DNA of 64,000 nt from Plantago major (GCA_026545765.1 CM048840.1:56606580-56670579), one strand, 5' to 3'; positions 44,546-56,027 are shown, numbered from the stretch's first letter. Made by a program: numbers and translations. The notes: a model not told the origin generated them from the letters alone.

Positions 44546-46930
44546 CAATGGAACCTTCTGGACTAAAGAATCTCTCTGTAGGAATCCATTTCTGAATGAA
44601 CTTCCTTGGGGTATTCTTTTGTCTTGTTGGAACATAAGGAGAAATTTTAAGTAAATGATGAGTGTCATCATCATTTAAAGCTATTTTCCTTCTTGGTGTG
44701 TTCCTTGGTGCACCTCGTGGTGCTTTCAGATACCTGTCAGATTGTTGAGTCTGCTTTTCAGCAAACTTAGCTTTCCTTGCCAGATTTCTTCTAGCCCTGG
44801 CTTTCAGAGTGGTCGTAACCTGTTCTTTCTTCCACTTCTGATGATTGCTATGCGCAATCCTGGCTTTCATCCATCGTTCTTGCTCTTGTTTATACTCACG
44901 AGCGAGTTGTTTCCCGATGACTTATAGCCAATGCCATTTCGAGCACTGTACTATCTGCGTTCTCTTCTCAACAGCTTTGCTAGTCTCTGGAACGTCTTTC
45001 TTTCCAGAAAACATGATATTGGAAAATTTGCCTGCTCCTGCAATTTTTCCTTTTTGAGAGACATAGCACTGTGGGTGATTACACTTTTCAGTGTTATGTT
45101 TCTTTACAGAAACATTCCCAATGGTTTTCTTTTAGACTTGTTTATCCCACAAAGGTTTGGTTGTGAGTGTCTTTCCTTTGTCAACAACCTTAGCTTTCTG
45201 ACCAATGTTGTAGGTTATTTGAGAACCATTTTGCTGAGCACTGACAAACGTTATTCTTTCGTCAGTCTTATTCAGAGTAGTAGAGCTATTTGTTTGTGTG
45301 TCCAGCCCAAGTCCTTCCTTTTCTATAGGATCTCTTAAATAAGAGTGTACTTCAGTAAGAGTGTCACTAGCTTTGGCATAGGATTGAAAAGATAGTTCTT
45401 TCTTCTTGAGTTCCTCATTTTCAGAACGAAGATCTTTATTTTCCTTTTGGAGTATATCCATTGCCTTTCTGTGTAACTTCTCCGTCTCAGATATCTTTAT
45501 TTTTCTTTATTTTCAGAAAGAAGATCTTTATTTTCAGCATCCTTTTTCTCAGATATCTTGAGTAATTGTGAATTTTCCTTCTCAAGAGAATTTTTTTCTT
45601 CTTCAAAAATGTCAGCTCTAGCTCGGGTCATTTGAAATTCTCTTTTGTAGAGATCAAGTTCTCTTCTGAGATATTCTAAATTTTTGTTTTCTTCCTCATC
45701 ACTCTCATAATTAATGAATTGAGTAATGTTGGTTACCTCGTCAGCCATTAGGCAAGGTTCAATGTTGGAGCAATCTGGATAGATTTCCTCAGCAACTCCA
45801 CATAATTCCCTTTTCTTTTGACCAAAGTCAACCAATTCATGAGTGATGCTACATATTTCTGGAGAAGGTAGTTTGGAGTCATCTGAGTCTTCTTCCTCAG
45901 ATTCTGACTCAATATCAAGAGCATCCAGTTGGATTTGAATCTTTTTCCTTTCTTCAGTAAGCATAGCTCTCTGACCTCTCTTGAAGTTTCTTCTATCTTT
46001 CTTGTCACCTGTCTTCAGCTTATTGAAAACAGGGCAGTCTCTTTTAAAATGACCAGGCTTCTGACAATAGAAACAGATATCTTTTCCGATTTCTGCTTCC
46101 TCAGTACTAGATGCTTCTTTGAAATTTGTTCAATGAGCTTGTGACATTGCATATTTTTGTACTGGTGATAGTTTGAGCCTAGATGCTTTTTCAACTTCTC
46201 TTTGGCTTTTCTTCTCTCAATCTCCCTACTGACATATTTTCTCATTTGCTTTACAGCAAGAGCATCTTCCTTGGTCATTTCTTTGGTATTCTTCTTTTCA
46301 GAAGTATATTGTGTTACTAAAGCAACATTGTGAACTTTCTCAGCAATTATTTGTTCTCTCTGAGTAGTTTCATAGTTGACAGTAGCTAAGTGGGAAAAGA
46401 GTTCTACTGGAGTGATATTTGGCATTCCTTGGTTGAAATAAAAATAGTGAGCATGTTCCCAGTTTTGATTCAAGCTTCTCACGATAGTCTTAAGCTTTTC
46501 AGAGTTAGAGTATCTGTCACTTTCACCAAGTGCAACCATTTCACACATCAATGATGTGAACCGAAAATCTAGTTCTTCAAGAGTCTCTGTGGGACCTTGT
46601 TTAAAGTTTTGGAATTTGAGCTTCAAAACTTCGAACTTATTTTCCTTTGTTTTCTCAGTGCAGGCATTAATTTCTTCAATCAGTTGCCAGGCCACTTTCA
46701 GCATTTTTACACCCCACAGTTTACACTGTATGTGCTCTGGAGTAGAACGTATGATGATATTGCGAGCCTAACCATCCAGTCAATTTCTTTTGGCATCTTC
46801 CGATGTCCAGAGCTCTCTGGGCTTTGCCTCATAAACAGCTTGACCAGTAGTTCTTCCACTGGTTGACGCACCTGTTTGTGAGGAACCACTACTTGGTTCT
46901 TCATCAGTGGGAACTCTGTCTCTACCATTA
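44529..46930 (-). pseudogene. Z gag with zinc knuckle and coiled coil, lacking its start
   Basis: The first part (46,015-46,704) is open: NFKQGPTETLEELDFRFTSL, then NSEKLKTIVRSLNQNWEHAH. A shift near 46,110 leads into the intact knuckle C-FY-C-QKPG-H-FKRD-C (about 46,036-46,080). Then an acidic part (SESEEEDSDDSKLPSP) and a long coiled coil (45,497-45,964 and 45,132-45,461), followed by a basic stretch (MKARIAHSNHQKWKKEQ) at 44,529-44,870. The N-terminus is missing: at 46,948 the sequence jumps from the LTR into codons equivalent to about position 16,115 of Y. The rest would bind and pack the element RNA. Confidence 0.85.
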
Positions 46931-46948
46931 GAAACCTCCATGACCTGC

Positions 46949-48533
46949 AGATAACGGCAAAGGAAAAGACTGGGGGGGGGGGGAGGGGTGAATATTCTTT
47001 TACAACTTTTGTCGATAAACACAATTTCTCAGATATCTGTGAAGATATCTGATACTTAATTTCAGAGAGCAGAAGACTTTTCTGTGATAAGCGCACGTGC
47101 TCAGCAAGATATAATGTGTTTAAATTCTTAGCAGGATAAACCGAACGATAAGTAAATTACTGAAAGTAAATAACACGTCTTTTATTGTGGTATCTGAAGG
47201 TGGCGTAATTCTTCAACTAATCCACTTCGGCCTTTCTCAGACCTGGAATCCACTAAAACAGATAAATGAGTTACCTTACAAATATCTTTTCTGATTCCTA
47301 AATACACTAGGTTCCCAACCAAGTGTTCCCCCTGAGTTATTCCCCGGCTCCCAGCCAAGTACTTCATATACTCAGAAACCTTTGAGTTGTTCCTTAGTTT
47401 TCCAAACTAAGTACTTCCTATGCTCAGTAACCTTGGAGTTATTCCTTAGTTTTCCAAACTAAGTACATCCTGTACTCCACGCCGTTTAAGGTGTTGGTTA
47501 TAATGGTTTGTCAGGTGAGTATTCTTACTAACTTTTCAGTTATTTAGGAATACTCTATAGAACAAGAATCACTTAACACACTTCACAATGTGTGGTGATA
47601 TGTTCTTTTCTGGCCCAAGTCTATGTTAAATGTTCTGGACAATGAAACTCAAATACGTGATCTTTTGATTCAACTCCTTCACAGATAGCAATGCTTGTTA
47701 AGGATCAGGACAGTTAGAACTTTCGTGCTACTTAGAATTCAAGAGCTTGGTCGCAACTGTAAGCTAAAGAGTAAGTAGGTTGAAGGCTTATATGCTTGAA
47801 TGAGTTCGTTCTGTGTGTAAGTTCAAGGTGTTCAGTGTGTATTTCAAGCATTCTAAGTGGTGATATTTATAGTTGAATTTGAAGCCGTTTGAATAGTATC
47901 CGTTAGGCTCAATTCAAATTCAAACTTGATATCTGAAAATAGTACTGCAGAAGACGTTGTCTCATTTCAGAGATTTCCTCTTTTGTTCAGATGTCTCTGT
48001 CTATGCATTTATTGCATTATACTATTTTTGTCCTGTAGTGCCAACGGAACTATGCACGCTTTCTGAAGCATTGCATGTCTCTTTCCAGAGACCTTCACAT
48101 CTCCAGATACTTGTTGAAACATTGTTTCCTAGAAACATAGTTTTATCCAAGGTATCTGAGTGTAGATATCTAGGCACTTTTCCTCATTCAGAAACCTTGT
48201 GTTCTCAGATATCTTTTGCGAAACTTGTTTATTGAAAAACACTTGTTTCTTCAAGATATCTGAACATAGGTATCTGATGACCTTCGTCTTCAGCAATCTT
48301 GTGCAGTTTTCAAATCTTCAAAATTTGTTGAACTCTCCTCCTGGATGCCTTCTTCTTGGTCTTCTTCAAAGATATAAAAATTACATTCAGAGACCTAACA
48401 TCCTATACAAGTTTTGCTAGACTAACATACTTAGTGATTTTCTTCTTTTACAGTGTTCAAGTGAACCAAGAGAACTAAGAGCTAAGATAAGTCATTAGGT
48501 TGCTGATCAAAATCTAAAGAGATATTCCTAACA
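46949..48533 (-). repeat. Z 5' LTR (about 1,585 bp), last 10 bases missing
   Basis: It starts (element strand) TGTTAGGAATATC at 48,533 and ends GTTATCT at about 46,949, lacking GGACCAACA; primer site and gag start are deleted with it. A G-run (C-run on the element strand) lies at about 46,972-46,988. TATA box at 47,864-47,871. Confidence 0.88.
47864..47871 (-). promoter_or_regulatory. TATA box in the Z 5' LTR
   Basis: The minus strand reads TATAAATA, same context as in Y. In the Z 3' LTR the same place reads TATTTGTA (about 34,580), so that copy is changed. Confidence 0.6.
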
Positions 48534-48538
48534 TATAG

Positions 48539-49517
48539 CATTAGTGAAGGCGTCAATTCCACTAAGCTACAATTAACTAGCTAATGTAGTTATTGTGTTT
48601 GCAACGAACCAATGCATATAGCAATCGCAAGACGTTTTGGTATAAAGGATCAGATGCATAATCCATTGGTGATTTTGGTGTAACGAACATCAAACAGACA
48701 TACGCATTTAATCAAAACGGCACAGAGTAAATCGCATCTTATGTATATTGAATCGCATGAACCCTGACTAGCATGCGTTGAATCCATCACCACCACATAA
48801 TTAGGGTGTTTAGCTACTCATGATATGCGAAGACATAATCAATATCATATACGAACACGCAATAAACACAATCGAATACTAATCACCAAGAATCAAGATT
48901 TGATATAATTTTACCCAATCGTGTCACAAACCCTAGGTAGAAATTTAAGAACTTGAATCAAATAGGTGAAAAGTATGTAGAATATGCTCCCAAACAATAG
49001 TCAATCGTCGAATTACAAGAGAAATCGATTCAATTACCTCCAAGAATAGATAGGTAATTGCCTTGGAAAAGTTCTAGGTGAGAGCAAAAGGATGTAAAAA
49101 AGCATAATGAAACTAATGATGTTTTTCTAACTAATAGAAAGGAAAAGAAACGAATTCTAAACGAATTAGGAAAGAAACGGAGAAAACTAATGTTCTGCGC
49201 TGAAAACAAGCTGGCGTACCTGGCGTCGCCAAGCACCCTGGAAAGCATGATTTCGCCTTTTGAGCCCAACTTTGATATTTTTGGCCTTCCCGCTCCACTC
49301 CTAGCACCCATTCGAGGCATTGGAACTCCATATCCTGTGGATGCATATAAAATGCACCAATTTGCTTCCAATTAACGCGGTTTAGCCAAATACCTACAAA
49401 ACACACAAATAACAAAACAAGTAAAAATAATCTAGGAAAACTAATAAAAGCTATACTTAAGGACGACAAAAAGACGGTAAAAAAGACCAAACGAGACGGT
49501 GTAAAACCGACTCATCA
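48539..49517 (-). repeat. W 5' LTR, inner part
   Basis: It resumes the W LTR after Z (CATTAGTGAAGG) and matches 7,872-8,187 plus 30,185-30,835. It ends GACTCATCA; TSD ATAAA follows. Confidence 0.88.
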
Positions 49518-49522
49518 ATAAA

Positions 49523-49672
49523 GTATACAAAGTAGTGGGGGTGATTGGCGTTGTAAATACAAGAGTTATACGAGGATATAAATGGTGCCCTTTAACTCAT
49601 AATCAATAAGGGAACATGGATAAGTGGAGGAGGTGAATGGATATTCATCAAGTATTATATTATTACATAACA
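49523..49672 (-). repeat. V 5' LTR, right half
   Basis: It continues the V LTR after W and ends ATTACATAACA, matching position 73. The remainder of the nest ends here. Confidence 0.8.
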
Positions 49673-50083
49673 ATAGTAATTTTTTTTAGAATTACTTATT
49701 CTTTAATTTCAATATTTTTACATTATTTAATGGATTAAACGTGTCAAATTTTTGTTTATTGTATGTTGTTAGATAATACGGAAGTCGAACCGTAGAAAAT
49801 CTCAAGTTACAAATAAAATTCATAATACATGAAAACTCTAAATCTCGACAGGAGATATCCATTTCATTACTTTATAGTATAAATCACGAAGGGCACCAAT
49901 GTTTTTGAGATATACTTTGTATTAATTAATTTCCAATATACCTTATAGATAATTTGAAACTAGATGGAGTAACATTAAAAAAATAATATTATTAGATGCA
50001 GGACACAGTTTACTAAACATATGAAACTTTTTAAAAAAATACAAAAATAATTCAAAGTCAAATAACTTACACATATGTCTCAA
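49673..50083. other. AT-rich sequence, nothing recognised
   Basis: No frame, repeat or element border that I can support. The first five bases (ATAGT) would be the right target duplication of V, whose left copy is outside the window. Confidence 0.4.
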
Positions 50084-51320
50084 AAAACTTTAGAAATTTC
50101 AAAAACAAAATCAATCATCATCCATATCATCATGATCACCATCTGAAACATGAGTATACTATATTAACAACAAATCATATAATTTAGAAAAATAAAATAC
50201 CAATGCTACTACAATAATTAGAAAAACATATCATATATAATTATATAAACCATTTTTAAAAAAAAATTAAACATTATATCTATATAATTTTTTAAAATTT
50301 AAACGGCCGGGGCCAGAATACTTGTGGCCTACGTTTTGTAGCCCACAACCAGGTTGTGACCAACATTGTTGTAGGCCACAAGTACTCCAACCAAAAACAC
50401 TCATTTCCGGCCAGTTAAATTTAAAAAAACACCATATACGTTGTTTAAATACATTGTTTTAATAGTTTATTTAATTATGATATTGTTTTTTAATTATTGT
50501 AGTAACATTGTTATTTTAACTTTTTAAATTGTACTCCCTCCGTACTTTTACAAGGTTTACCTTTTAGTTTTGTGTGAATTTTTAGGAATAAGGAATAAAA
50601 TAGTAAGTAAATGGTAAAAACTAAGAAAGAGAATAGAAAAGTAAGAGAGAGAATAAATAAAGTAGGAAAGAGAGTGATAAAAAATTAAAGTGGAGATAGT
50701 GTGATTACAAAAAGGAAAAGTTAAACTTTATAAAAACTCCCGAAATGGCAAAAAGTAAACCTTTAAAATAAACGGAGGGAGTATGATTTGTTGTTGAAAT
50801 AGTATGATCATATTCCAGATGGTGATCATGATGATATGGATGATGATTGGGCTTTGTTTTTGAAATTTTTTAAGTAAACAATATATATGTATATTTTTTT
50901 AAATTTAACCAGCCGGAAAAGAGTGTTTCCGACAGGAATACTTGTGGCCAACAAAAATGTATGCCTTCATTTTCGTAGGCCAAAAAATGGTTATGGCCTA
51001 CATCGTTGTAGGCCACAAGTATTTCGGTCTGAAACAAACGATGTGGCCTACATAATTGTAGGCCACAAGTATTCCGGTCAGAAACACTCATTTCAGGCCG
51101 ATTAAATTTAAAAACATATACATATATATTGTTTACTTACTTATTTTAATAGTTTGGTTAGTGATGATATATTTTTTTCAATTATTATCATAACATTGTT
51201 ATTTTAATTTTATAAATTGCTTGATTTATTGTTGAAATGATATGATCATGATCGTGATGTTATATATGGTGATCGTGATGATGATCGGGTTTTATTTTTT
51301 TGTAATTTTTTATGTTTTTT
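50084..51320. repeat. Foldback-like repeat element with duplicated unit
   Basis: The left arm (about 50,090-50,180, with CATCCATATCATCATGATCACC) is the reverse complement of 50,786-50,862. A unit with ACTTGTGGCCTAC...GTAGGCCACAAGT occurs at about 50,280-50,440 and again, extended, at 50,893-51,115, each followed by similar AT-rich sequence and a TTGTTGAAAT...GATGATG tail (50,786 and 51,226). So one inverted copy precedes two direct copies. No coding frame. It could be a foldback or MULE-type non-autonomous element; family unknown. Confidence 0.6.
50534..50781. mobile_element. Stowaway-type MITE 1
   Basis: It starts CTCCCTCCGTAC and ends ACGGAGGGAG, flanked by TA on both sides (50,532-50,533 and 50,782-50,783). 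248 bp, AT-rich inside. It lies inside the foldback repeat. Confidence 0.88.
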
Positions 51321-51388
51321 TGGATTTATTTGTAAATTATTGAACTTTGGACCATTTTTATAATTTTCCAGAAAGTGTCCTACGTTTA

Positions 51389-52290
51389 GGGGGGGGGGTT
51401 GAATAGTCTTTTCAAATTTTTGTCGATCACAATGTTTCTCAGATATCTTTACAGATATCTAGTACATTAGGGTTAGCATGCAGTTTTATGCGAAAAATAA
51501 TGATAGAATATAAAAAAGGTGGGAAAAAGTGTACTTTTAGTGGCAAAATGTGTAATTTGAGTGTAAAGTTGAAATTGTTTATTATTTGGTGTGCGTGGGG
51601 TAGCTTACTTTGTTGGTAATGTATGAAGTTCTGTGGGACGGCTAAAATGACAAATGTATGAAGTTCTACGGGACGAAGGGAGTACTTAAATTCAGAGAGC
51701 GGGAGACTTTATGTGATAAGTGCAAGTGTCAGCAACCAATATAGTGATAAATTCTCTGTAAGCAGTAGATAACTGAAAGTAAAGTGCAATAAGTAAATCA
51801 CACAAAGATTTTATAGTGGTATCTGAAGCTGGCGTAATCTTTCAACTAATCCACGCGTCCTTTCTCAGGACTTGAATTTACTAAGATAAGATAATGTGTT
51901 CTCCTTACAAAATCATATCTCTTGATCCATTTACACTAGGTTCCCAACCAAGTGTCCCCATGAGTTGTTCCCCGATTTTCTCAGCCAAATACTTCCTCTA
52001 CTCAGTAACCTGTGAGCTTTTCCTCAGCTTCTAAAACCAAGTACGTCATTTGTTCAGTTATGTAAGGACTTTAGTTTTCTCAACAAAACCCTTTCCCTAA
52101 ACACGTCTGTTGGTGTTTTGATTATGGTAGTTGTCAAGTAGGCAAACTTATGTAACTTGTGCAGTTAATCAGTAAGCTTGAAGAATCAATCTTCCTTAAT
52201 ACTCTTTTCAGTGTATGGACAGTTGTTCTTACTGACCCAAGTACCTATAGTATGTTGAAGAGAATGAATTAAAGATATAAGTCGCACTGC
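51389..52290 (-). repeat. Remnant of the Y/Z-type LTR
   Basis: It matches the end part of the Y/Z LTR in minus orientation: G-run, TTGAATAGTCTTTTCAAA, then from about 51,685 the TCAGAGAGCGGGAGAC stretch through CCCAACCAAGTGTCC to AGATATAAGTCGCACTGC. It stops within about 10 bp of the breakpoint seen in the Y 3' LTR (ATAGTTGCGACTT). A MITE-like insertion interrupts it. Confidence 0.78.
51465..51682. mobile_element. Insertion with Stowaway-like right end inside the LTR remnant
   Basis: It separates CAGATATCTAG from CTTAAATTCAGAG, which adjoin in the intact LTR. The right end reads ACGGGACGAAGGGAG and TA lies at both borders (51,463-51,464, 51,683-51,684). The left end does not show the matching inverted repeat, so it is truncated or another family. 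Confidence 0.5.
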
Positions 52291-52489
52291 CCAAAAAACA
52301 AAGTTAGGATTTTTCATGTCATGTTTGGTTCATACTACTGCAACACTCCTGGTGTGGTAAATCTCTTGGGAATGTTGGTCCTACTGCTTTTCCTTTTTAG
52401 TATCTGTAGTGAAGTATTCTCTTTGTTATCCTCCTCGTTGCTTAGCCAAGTTGTTTGTTTCCATTTCCGTAACCAAGAAAGAATTTCAT
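52291..52489. other. Unassigned sequence
   Basis: A 69-codon frame here (52,321-52,530) has a leucine-rich hydrophobic middle but no recognisable family. It is not supported as a gene. Confidence 0.3.
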
Positions 52490-52753
52490 CTTATCTACAA
52501 GCTCGAACTTATAAAAAGGTGTGGAATTAATCTATTTATATTAATTTATCTAATACACCCGTAAATCTTGGGATCATTTCAACCTCTTTGTGAGGCCCAA
52601 TGAGTTGATAATTAATATGGGGCGGAGATTGTCTCCGTGGAGATTCGAACACAGGTGGACGTGAGTCAGAGTCTCTGATACCATAATAGAATTCTAAAAG
52701 CTCGAATTTATAAAAAGGTGTGAAAATGATCCATGTATATTAATTCATCTAAC
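52490..52753 (-). mobile_element. TRIM-like miniature retrotransposon
   Basis: Two direct repeats of about 57 bp (52,499-52,555 and 52,698-52,753), both with AAGCTCGAAnTTATAAAAAGGTGTG, flank about 140 bp. The complement of an initiator-Met primer site (TCTCTGATACCA) is at 52,672-52,683 beside the right repeat, so the element reads right to left. No coding. It fits terminal-repeat retrotransposons in miniature. Confidence 0.78.
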
Positions 52754-54273
52754 AATTAGGACCAATAATACACAACCACGACTACACCTGAGACTGGGTT
52801 ATTATTTTCGAACTTGGATCCAATTATTTTGGCGTATTTGATAATGTTATTGCTTTTAATTGTCTTGGCTTTTGGATTTATATTTGTACAAGAGGACAAA
52901 AACAGTAGAATTCGTCTTAACATATCACTTTGGACAAATAATATAGAGCCACCACAACACCTGCCGGATTTATGTGGATCCAATAGTATTTGTTTTATTT
53001 GAGAATGGATTATGCTTTTAATTGTGTTTTTCGCGTGGCTTTATAATGGTCATTATCATCCATGTCTGGAAATTTCTCAACCAGACATATATTTATAATT
53101 TTTTGTTTATGCTGTCGCGATATAATTAGACTTGCCAATTGTTGATGTATGATGATGGATGGGTGACTTTTGGCGGATTCAATCTGGGCCAAAAGTGATT
53201 TTACTTAAAACATCGGTGTTATACAAAAATTTTAGAGATTATACTTAAAACATAAGTGATATATGTAGAGGAGTGAATCCTTAATCCTCTTAAATCGTGT
53301 TCCTTGTCAATCAAAGCCGTCCTAATCCACTTAGCCAAAGTACTTGAGATATTCAGATCCGCTTCGGATAAGGACCTGCACAAATGCTTTGGGGGGTTAG
53401 AATAGTAAACCCGGTTTTCCAAGTATCAAACCGGATGGAGACTTTACTGTAAGGAGGTTTAAGTCCTTCCTCGTATATTGTTCAGGTACGATTACGTAAT
53501 AATGACTTACCATGTTTATGGGAATGTGTGCCATATAATATACTCTTTCACTAAAATGTGTATGTCACTTTAGATTGTGCTAAGAGCACGCTCCAGATTC
53601 TGGCACCAATGCCTTCTAGGGCCATGACCTGGCAAGTGGGCCAAGCCCAATACCTCTTTTGGGCCTCTAAGGGGCATTATGGTCTTTTCTGGGTCTTGGA
53701 AGGGCTTCTTTGTTGTTCCAGCGACATCGTGTCCGAGCCTAGTGCCCCAGTAGTGTCATTGGTCCGACCCTGTTACCCCTTGTGCCTATGCTATTTGGTA
53801 ACCATTGAGAGGCTCAATGGTCCGGATCTATGTCCGGATGAAGCCACATTCGGTCCTTGTCGGATCAAAAGGACTTTAGTGAGCTAGGAGCCGATCTAGG
53901 GAGATGGTGTTGGACCAAAAGGTCTAGGTAGAATTCTAAATCCTTCCCGTATTGACTCCAGCTGCCCTTTCTTTATATGTTTTGTGTGAGTCGGACATGA
54001 AGGCTAGGTGGCTTCGGACTGGTGGCGATTTGGACCTAGCCAAGGATTATGATCATGATCAACTTAATTCACCTTGGAGCGTAGTTAACGGTTTGGACAT
54101 GTTTTCATATCAACATATGTCCCCGTAGTTTTCAAGTATCTTTGCAGAAGATAGTTGTGGAACTATAGGAAAAAAGATGCTTCTAGTGTGGTGAGTCAGA
54201 TCCGTATTCGAAGCAAACAATCATGGTATCCGTATCCATTAATCCTTCACCATCGCCCCCCCCCCCCCTCCGG
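52754..54273. other. Unassigned sequence, possible old LTR pieces
   Basis: No supported gene. The 109-codon frame at 53,558-53,887 shows no known domain. A C-run lies at about 54,256-54,269 just before the P LTR. The stretch 53,220-53,470 has repeated CCGGnTTT motifs but no clear ends. Confidence 0.3.
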
Positions 54274-54716
54274 TGAGACCATAATTTAGAGGTTCATCAA
54301 ATTCTTTTAAACGTACTTTTGTTAGTCTTTGTCGTTATCTTATAGAGTTATTGTTCAAATTACGCTTTTGAATTTTAGTTGTGTTTCGTAGGTTTTTCTA
54401 TGTTTTAGGTGAAAATCAGAGTGAAAACAAGGTTTTGAAATTTAAATATGAATCTATAGCATCGAAAAAGGAATAAAATGGCAAAAACGGAAGTGGATTC
54501 GAAGTTCGGACGAAGATTCTAGAGTCATTTAAGCGAGATGTGTGAAAAAGTGAAACTTACGGAGCAGCCTAGCCATTTTGGCCATAACTCCTTCATATGA
54601 TATCCGATTGACCAGATTTTGGCGGCCACGCGTAGATAATTCAAATAGTTACAACTTTAGTTTTGGAAGAATTGTCAAATTAGTCCTAGAACGTTCTGTA
54701 CAGTCCGCCGAAATGT

Positions 54717-54819
54717 ATCACGACACGCTTCAAATGGTGTCGCGACACGATCTTGCGACGCCAAATTATCCCTCAAAAATTGAGCGTGTCGCGACACGCT
54801 TTTGATGGTGTCGCGACAC
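54717..54819 (+). repeat. Palindromic mini-array in the P LTR
   Basis: GTGTCGCGACAC at 54,737-54,748, AGCGTGTCGCGACACGCT (18-base perfect palindrome) at 54,783-54,800, and GTGTCGCGACAC at 54,808-54,819, preceded by a decayed TATCACGACACGC unit. Confidence 0.85.
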
Positions 54820-54866
54820 AACGATATTTTGGCGATTTCAGGACTCCTTTTCTTCGTTTTTCCTCC

Positions 54867-54874
54867 TATAAATA
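54867..54874 (+). promoter_or_regulatory. TATA box in the P LTR
   Basis: TATAAATA in CCTCCTATAAATAGATT, downstream of the palindromic array. Confidence 0.6.
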
Positions 54875-55393
54875 GATTTCCTTCACCATAAATTCGATAA
54901 AACTTTCATATCAATCCGTTGTAAAAGCTCTTTGAACCCTAGATTTGATTTTGGGAGATTTGAGGTTGGTTATTCATCGTGTAATCAATACTGTTCACCG
55001 ATTTACATTCGAAGATTAGAGATTTGTTAATCTATTCATATTACTTTCTAAATTCACTTTCTTGTGAACATTTATGCTTGATAATTTTATCTCCATCAAT
55101 CTTATGTCTATCATCTATTCAAACATGAATGTTTATGATAATTGCATGATCATGAGTAGCTAAATTCATCGTGAATGCGGTAGTGATATGATGATTCGCA
55201 TGTATTAGGGTTATATTCTATGAATTCATATGTACGAATTATGCTCGTCTAAAATCTTCGTAAAACCTGTTAATTCGATTCGCTTGTCTAAAATATCCGA
55301 AAACGTCTTTGGTTAAGATCGTTTTAAAGGTTTCTGGACAAATAACACGTGACAATTGTATGAATGCTATAGCTATATCATGTATACTGTGTA

Positions 55394-55873
55394 AATGGAA
55401 TGGATAGGAAGAAGCCCCCTCAAATAGATATTTTTTCTTTCGACGAAATTTCGATTGTTACTACAATATATAAGGACCGGTACTACAAAAAAAGAGTATT
55501 ACACCTTGATTGTGAAATATCGATTCCTTGTTGAACCCTGTGAATTGCTGGAAACTAAGATGCGAAAAATTAGGGGGTCGAAGAGTTTTAGAAAATGCTC
55601 TTGGTCGAAAAAAATGTGAATGAAAGACCCTGCTGAATTGCATTGCGTCCATGAATCTAAGAAATAGTGTGAATTCTTGATCACTCTCAATATCTCTCTC
55701 AACTCAAAACTCCAGGATTTCAATTGAAAGCTTTGCAGGATTATACTCTCCGTGTATTGTATTGTAGGTTGGATCCGTATTATTCTACAGAATAATATAA
55801 ATAACTTGATCTCTCTCAATATCTCTCTCCACTCGAATTTCCGTTGAGACCTTTGCATGATTATACCCTCCAT
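55394..55873 (-). pseudogene. ycf2: ycf2 N-terminal fragment of plastid origin, with duplicated start
   Basis: Recognisable stretches are [31 protein letters not shown] and [13 protein letters not shown], all from the start of the plastid Ycf2 protein, followed by a stop and frame [13 protein letters not shown]. The expected initiator codon (about 55,736-55,750) has changed. Upstream, 55,770-55,870 repeats the same start region in another version ([11 protein letters not shown]), a duplication of about 125 bp. Ycf2 is part of the plastid inner-membrane import-motor complex; here only about 110 of more than 2,000 residues remain, in a nuclear retroelement, so it is non-functional. Confidence 0.88.
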
Positions 55874-55977
55874 GTGTTGTATGGATTTCTATAAATCCAT
55901 TTGTTGGATTGATTTATCCAAAAGATTTCATTTCAATTGGAATTTGGTTATTCACCATGTACGAGGATCCCCACTAA

Positions 55978-55993
55978 GCATCCATGGCTCAAT

Positions 55994-56027
<34 letters not shown>

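Larger units (their letters stand above)
33662..48533 (-). mobile_element. Element Z: SIRE-lineage Ty1/copia with a multi-exon accessory gene, host of S2
   Basis: It begins TGTTGGTCCAG and ends ATTCCTAACA on the plus strand, flanked by GATAG (33,657-33,661) and TATAG (48,534-48,538); the other W LTR shows the empty site GATAGCATTAG at 7,867. Minus-strand order: 5' LTR, gag, protease, integrase, RT, RNase H, hairpin array, accessory gene, 3' LTR. Coding quality is better than Y. It lacks a primer site and the gag start, and its 3' LTR lacks its first 250 bp and the polypurine tract, so it cannot move by itself. 14.9 kb, of which 1.4 kb is S2. Confidence 0.9.
7408..49517 (-). mobile_element. 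Element W: gypsy-type LTR element (Athila/Tat-like, non-autonomous) with two nested guests
   Basis: Both LTRs begin TGATGTGT on the plus strand and end ACTCATCA (7,408-30,835 and 33,198-49,517). The duplication ATAAA is perfect at 7,403-7,407 and 49,518-49,522. Removing nested X and Z leaves LTRs of about 1,431 and 1,443 bp and a 2.4-kb internal region, about 5.2 kb in all. Next to the right LTR the minus strand reads TTTTTGGCACCGCTATCGGG, a decayed tRNA-Asp-type primer site, so W reads right to left. The internal region keeps only a short gag-like frame and a long non-coding part shared with element M; I see no pol. Confidence 0.88.
1..49672 (-). mobile_element. Element V: decayed Ty1/copia (Retrofit/Ale-like), outermost host of the nest
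   Basis: The first 73 bases match 49,600-49,672 almost base for base and both end in TATTACATAACA, so these are the ends of two LTRs of one element. The right LTR starts with TGTTAGAAATT at 7,234 and is split by element W. Reading on the minus strand, the order is right LTR (5'), internal region, left LTR (3', cut by the window edge). Without insertions the LTR is about 324 bp, short as in Retrofit-type copia elements. The pol region is heavily mutated. Lineage is inferred from the short LTR, the downstream TGCCTCGTTAAAACC-type repeats and a YVDDM-like motif; confidence in copia is higher than in the exact lineage. Confidence 0.75.

Noticed and set aside
53558-53887. 109-codon plus-strand frame as a host gene
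   Set aside because: No recognisable domain, odd composition, no splice or start context, and repeat-rich surroundings.
54256-54269. C-run before the P LTR as another Y/Z-type LTR end
   Set aside because: The flanks do not match the Y/Z LTR (no GTCTTTTACTTTG or GACCAACA); it may be coincidence.
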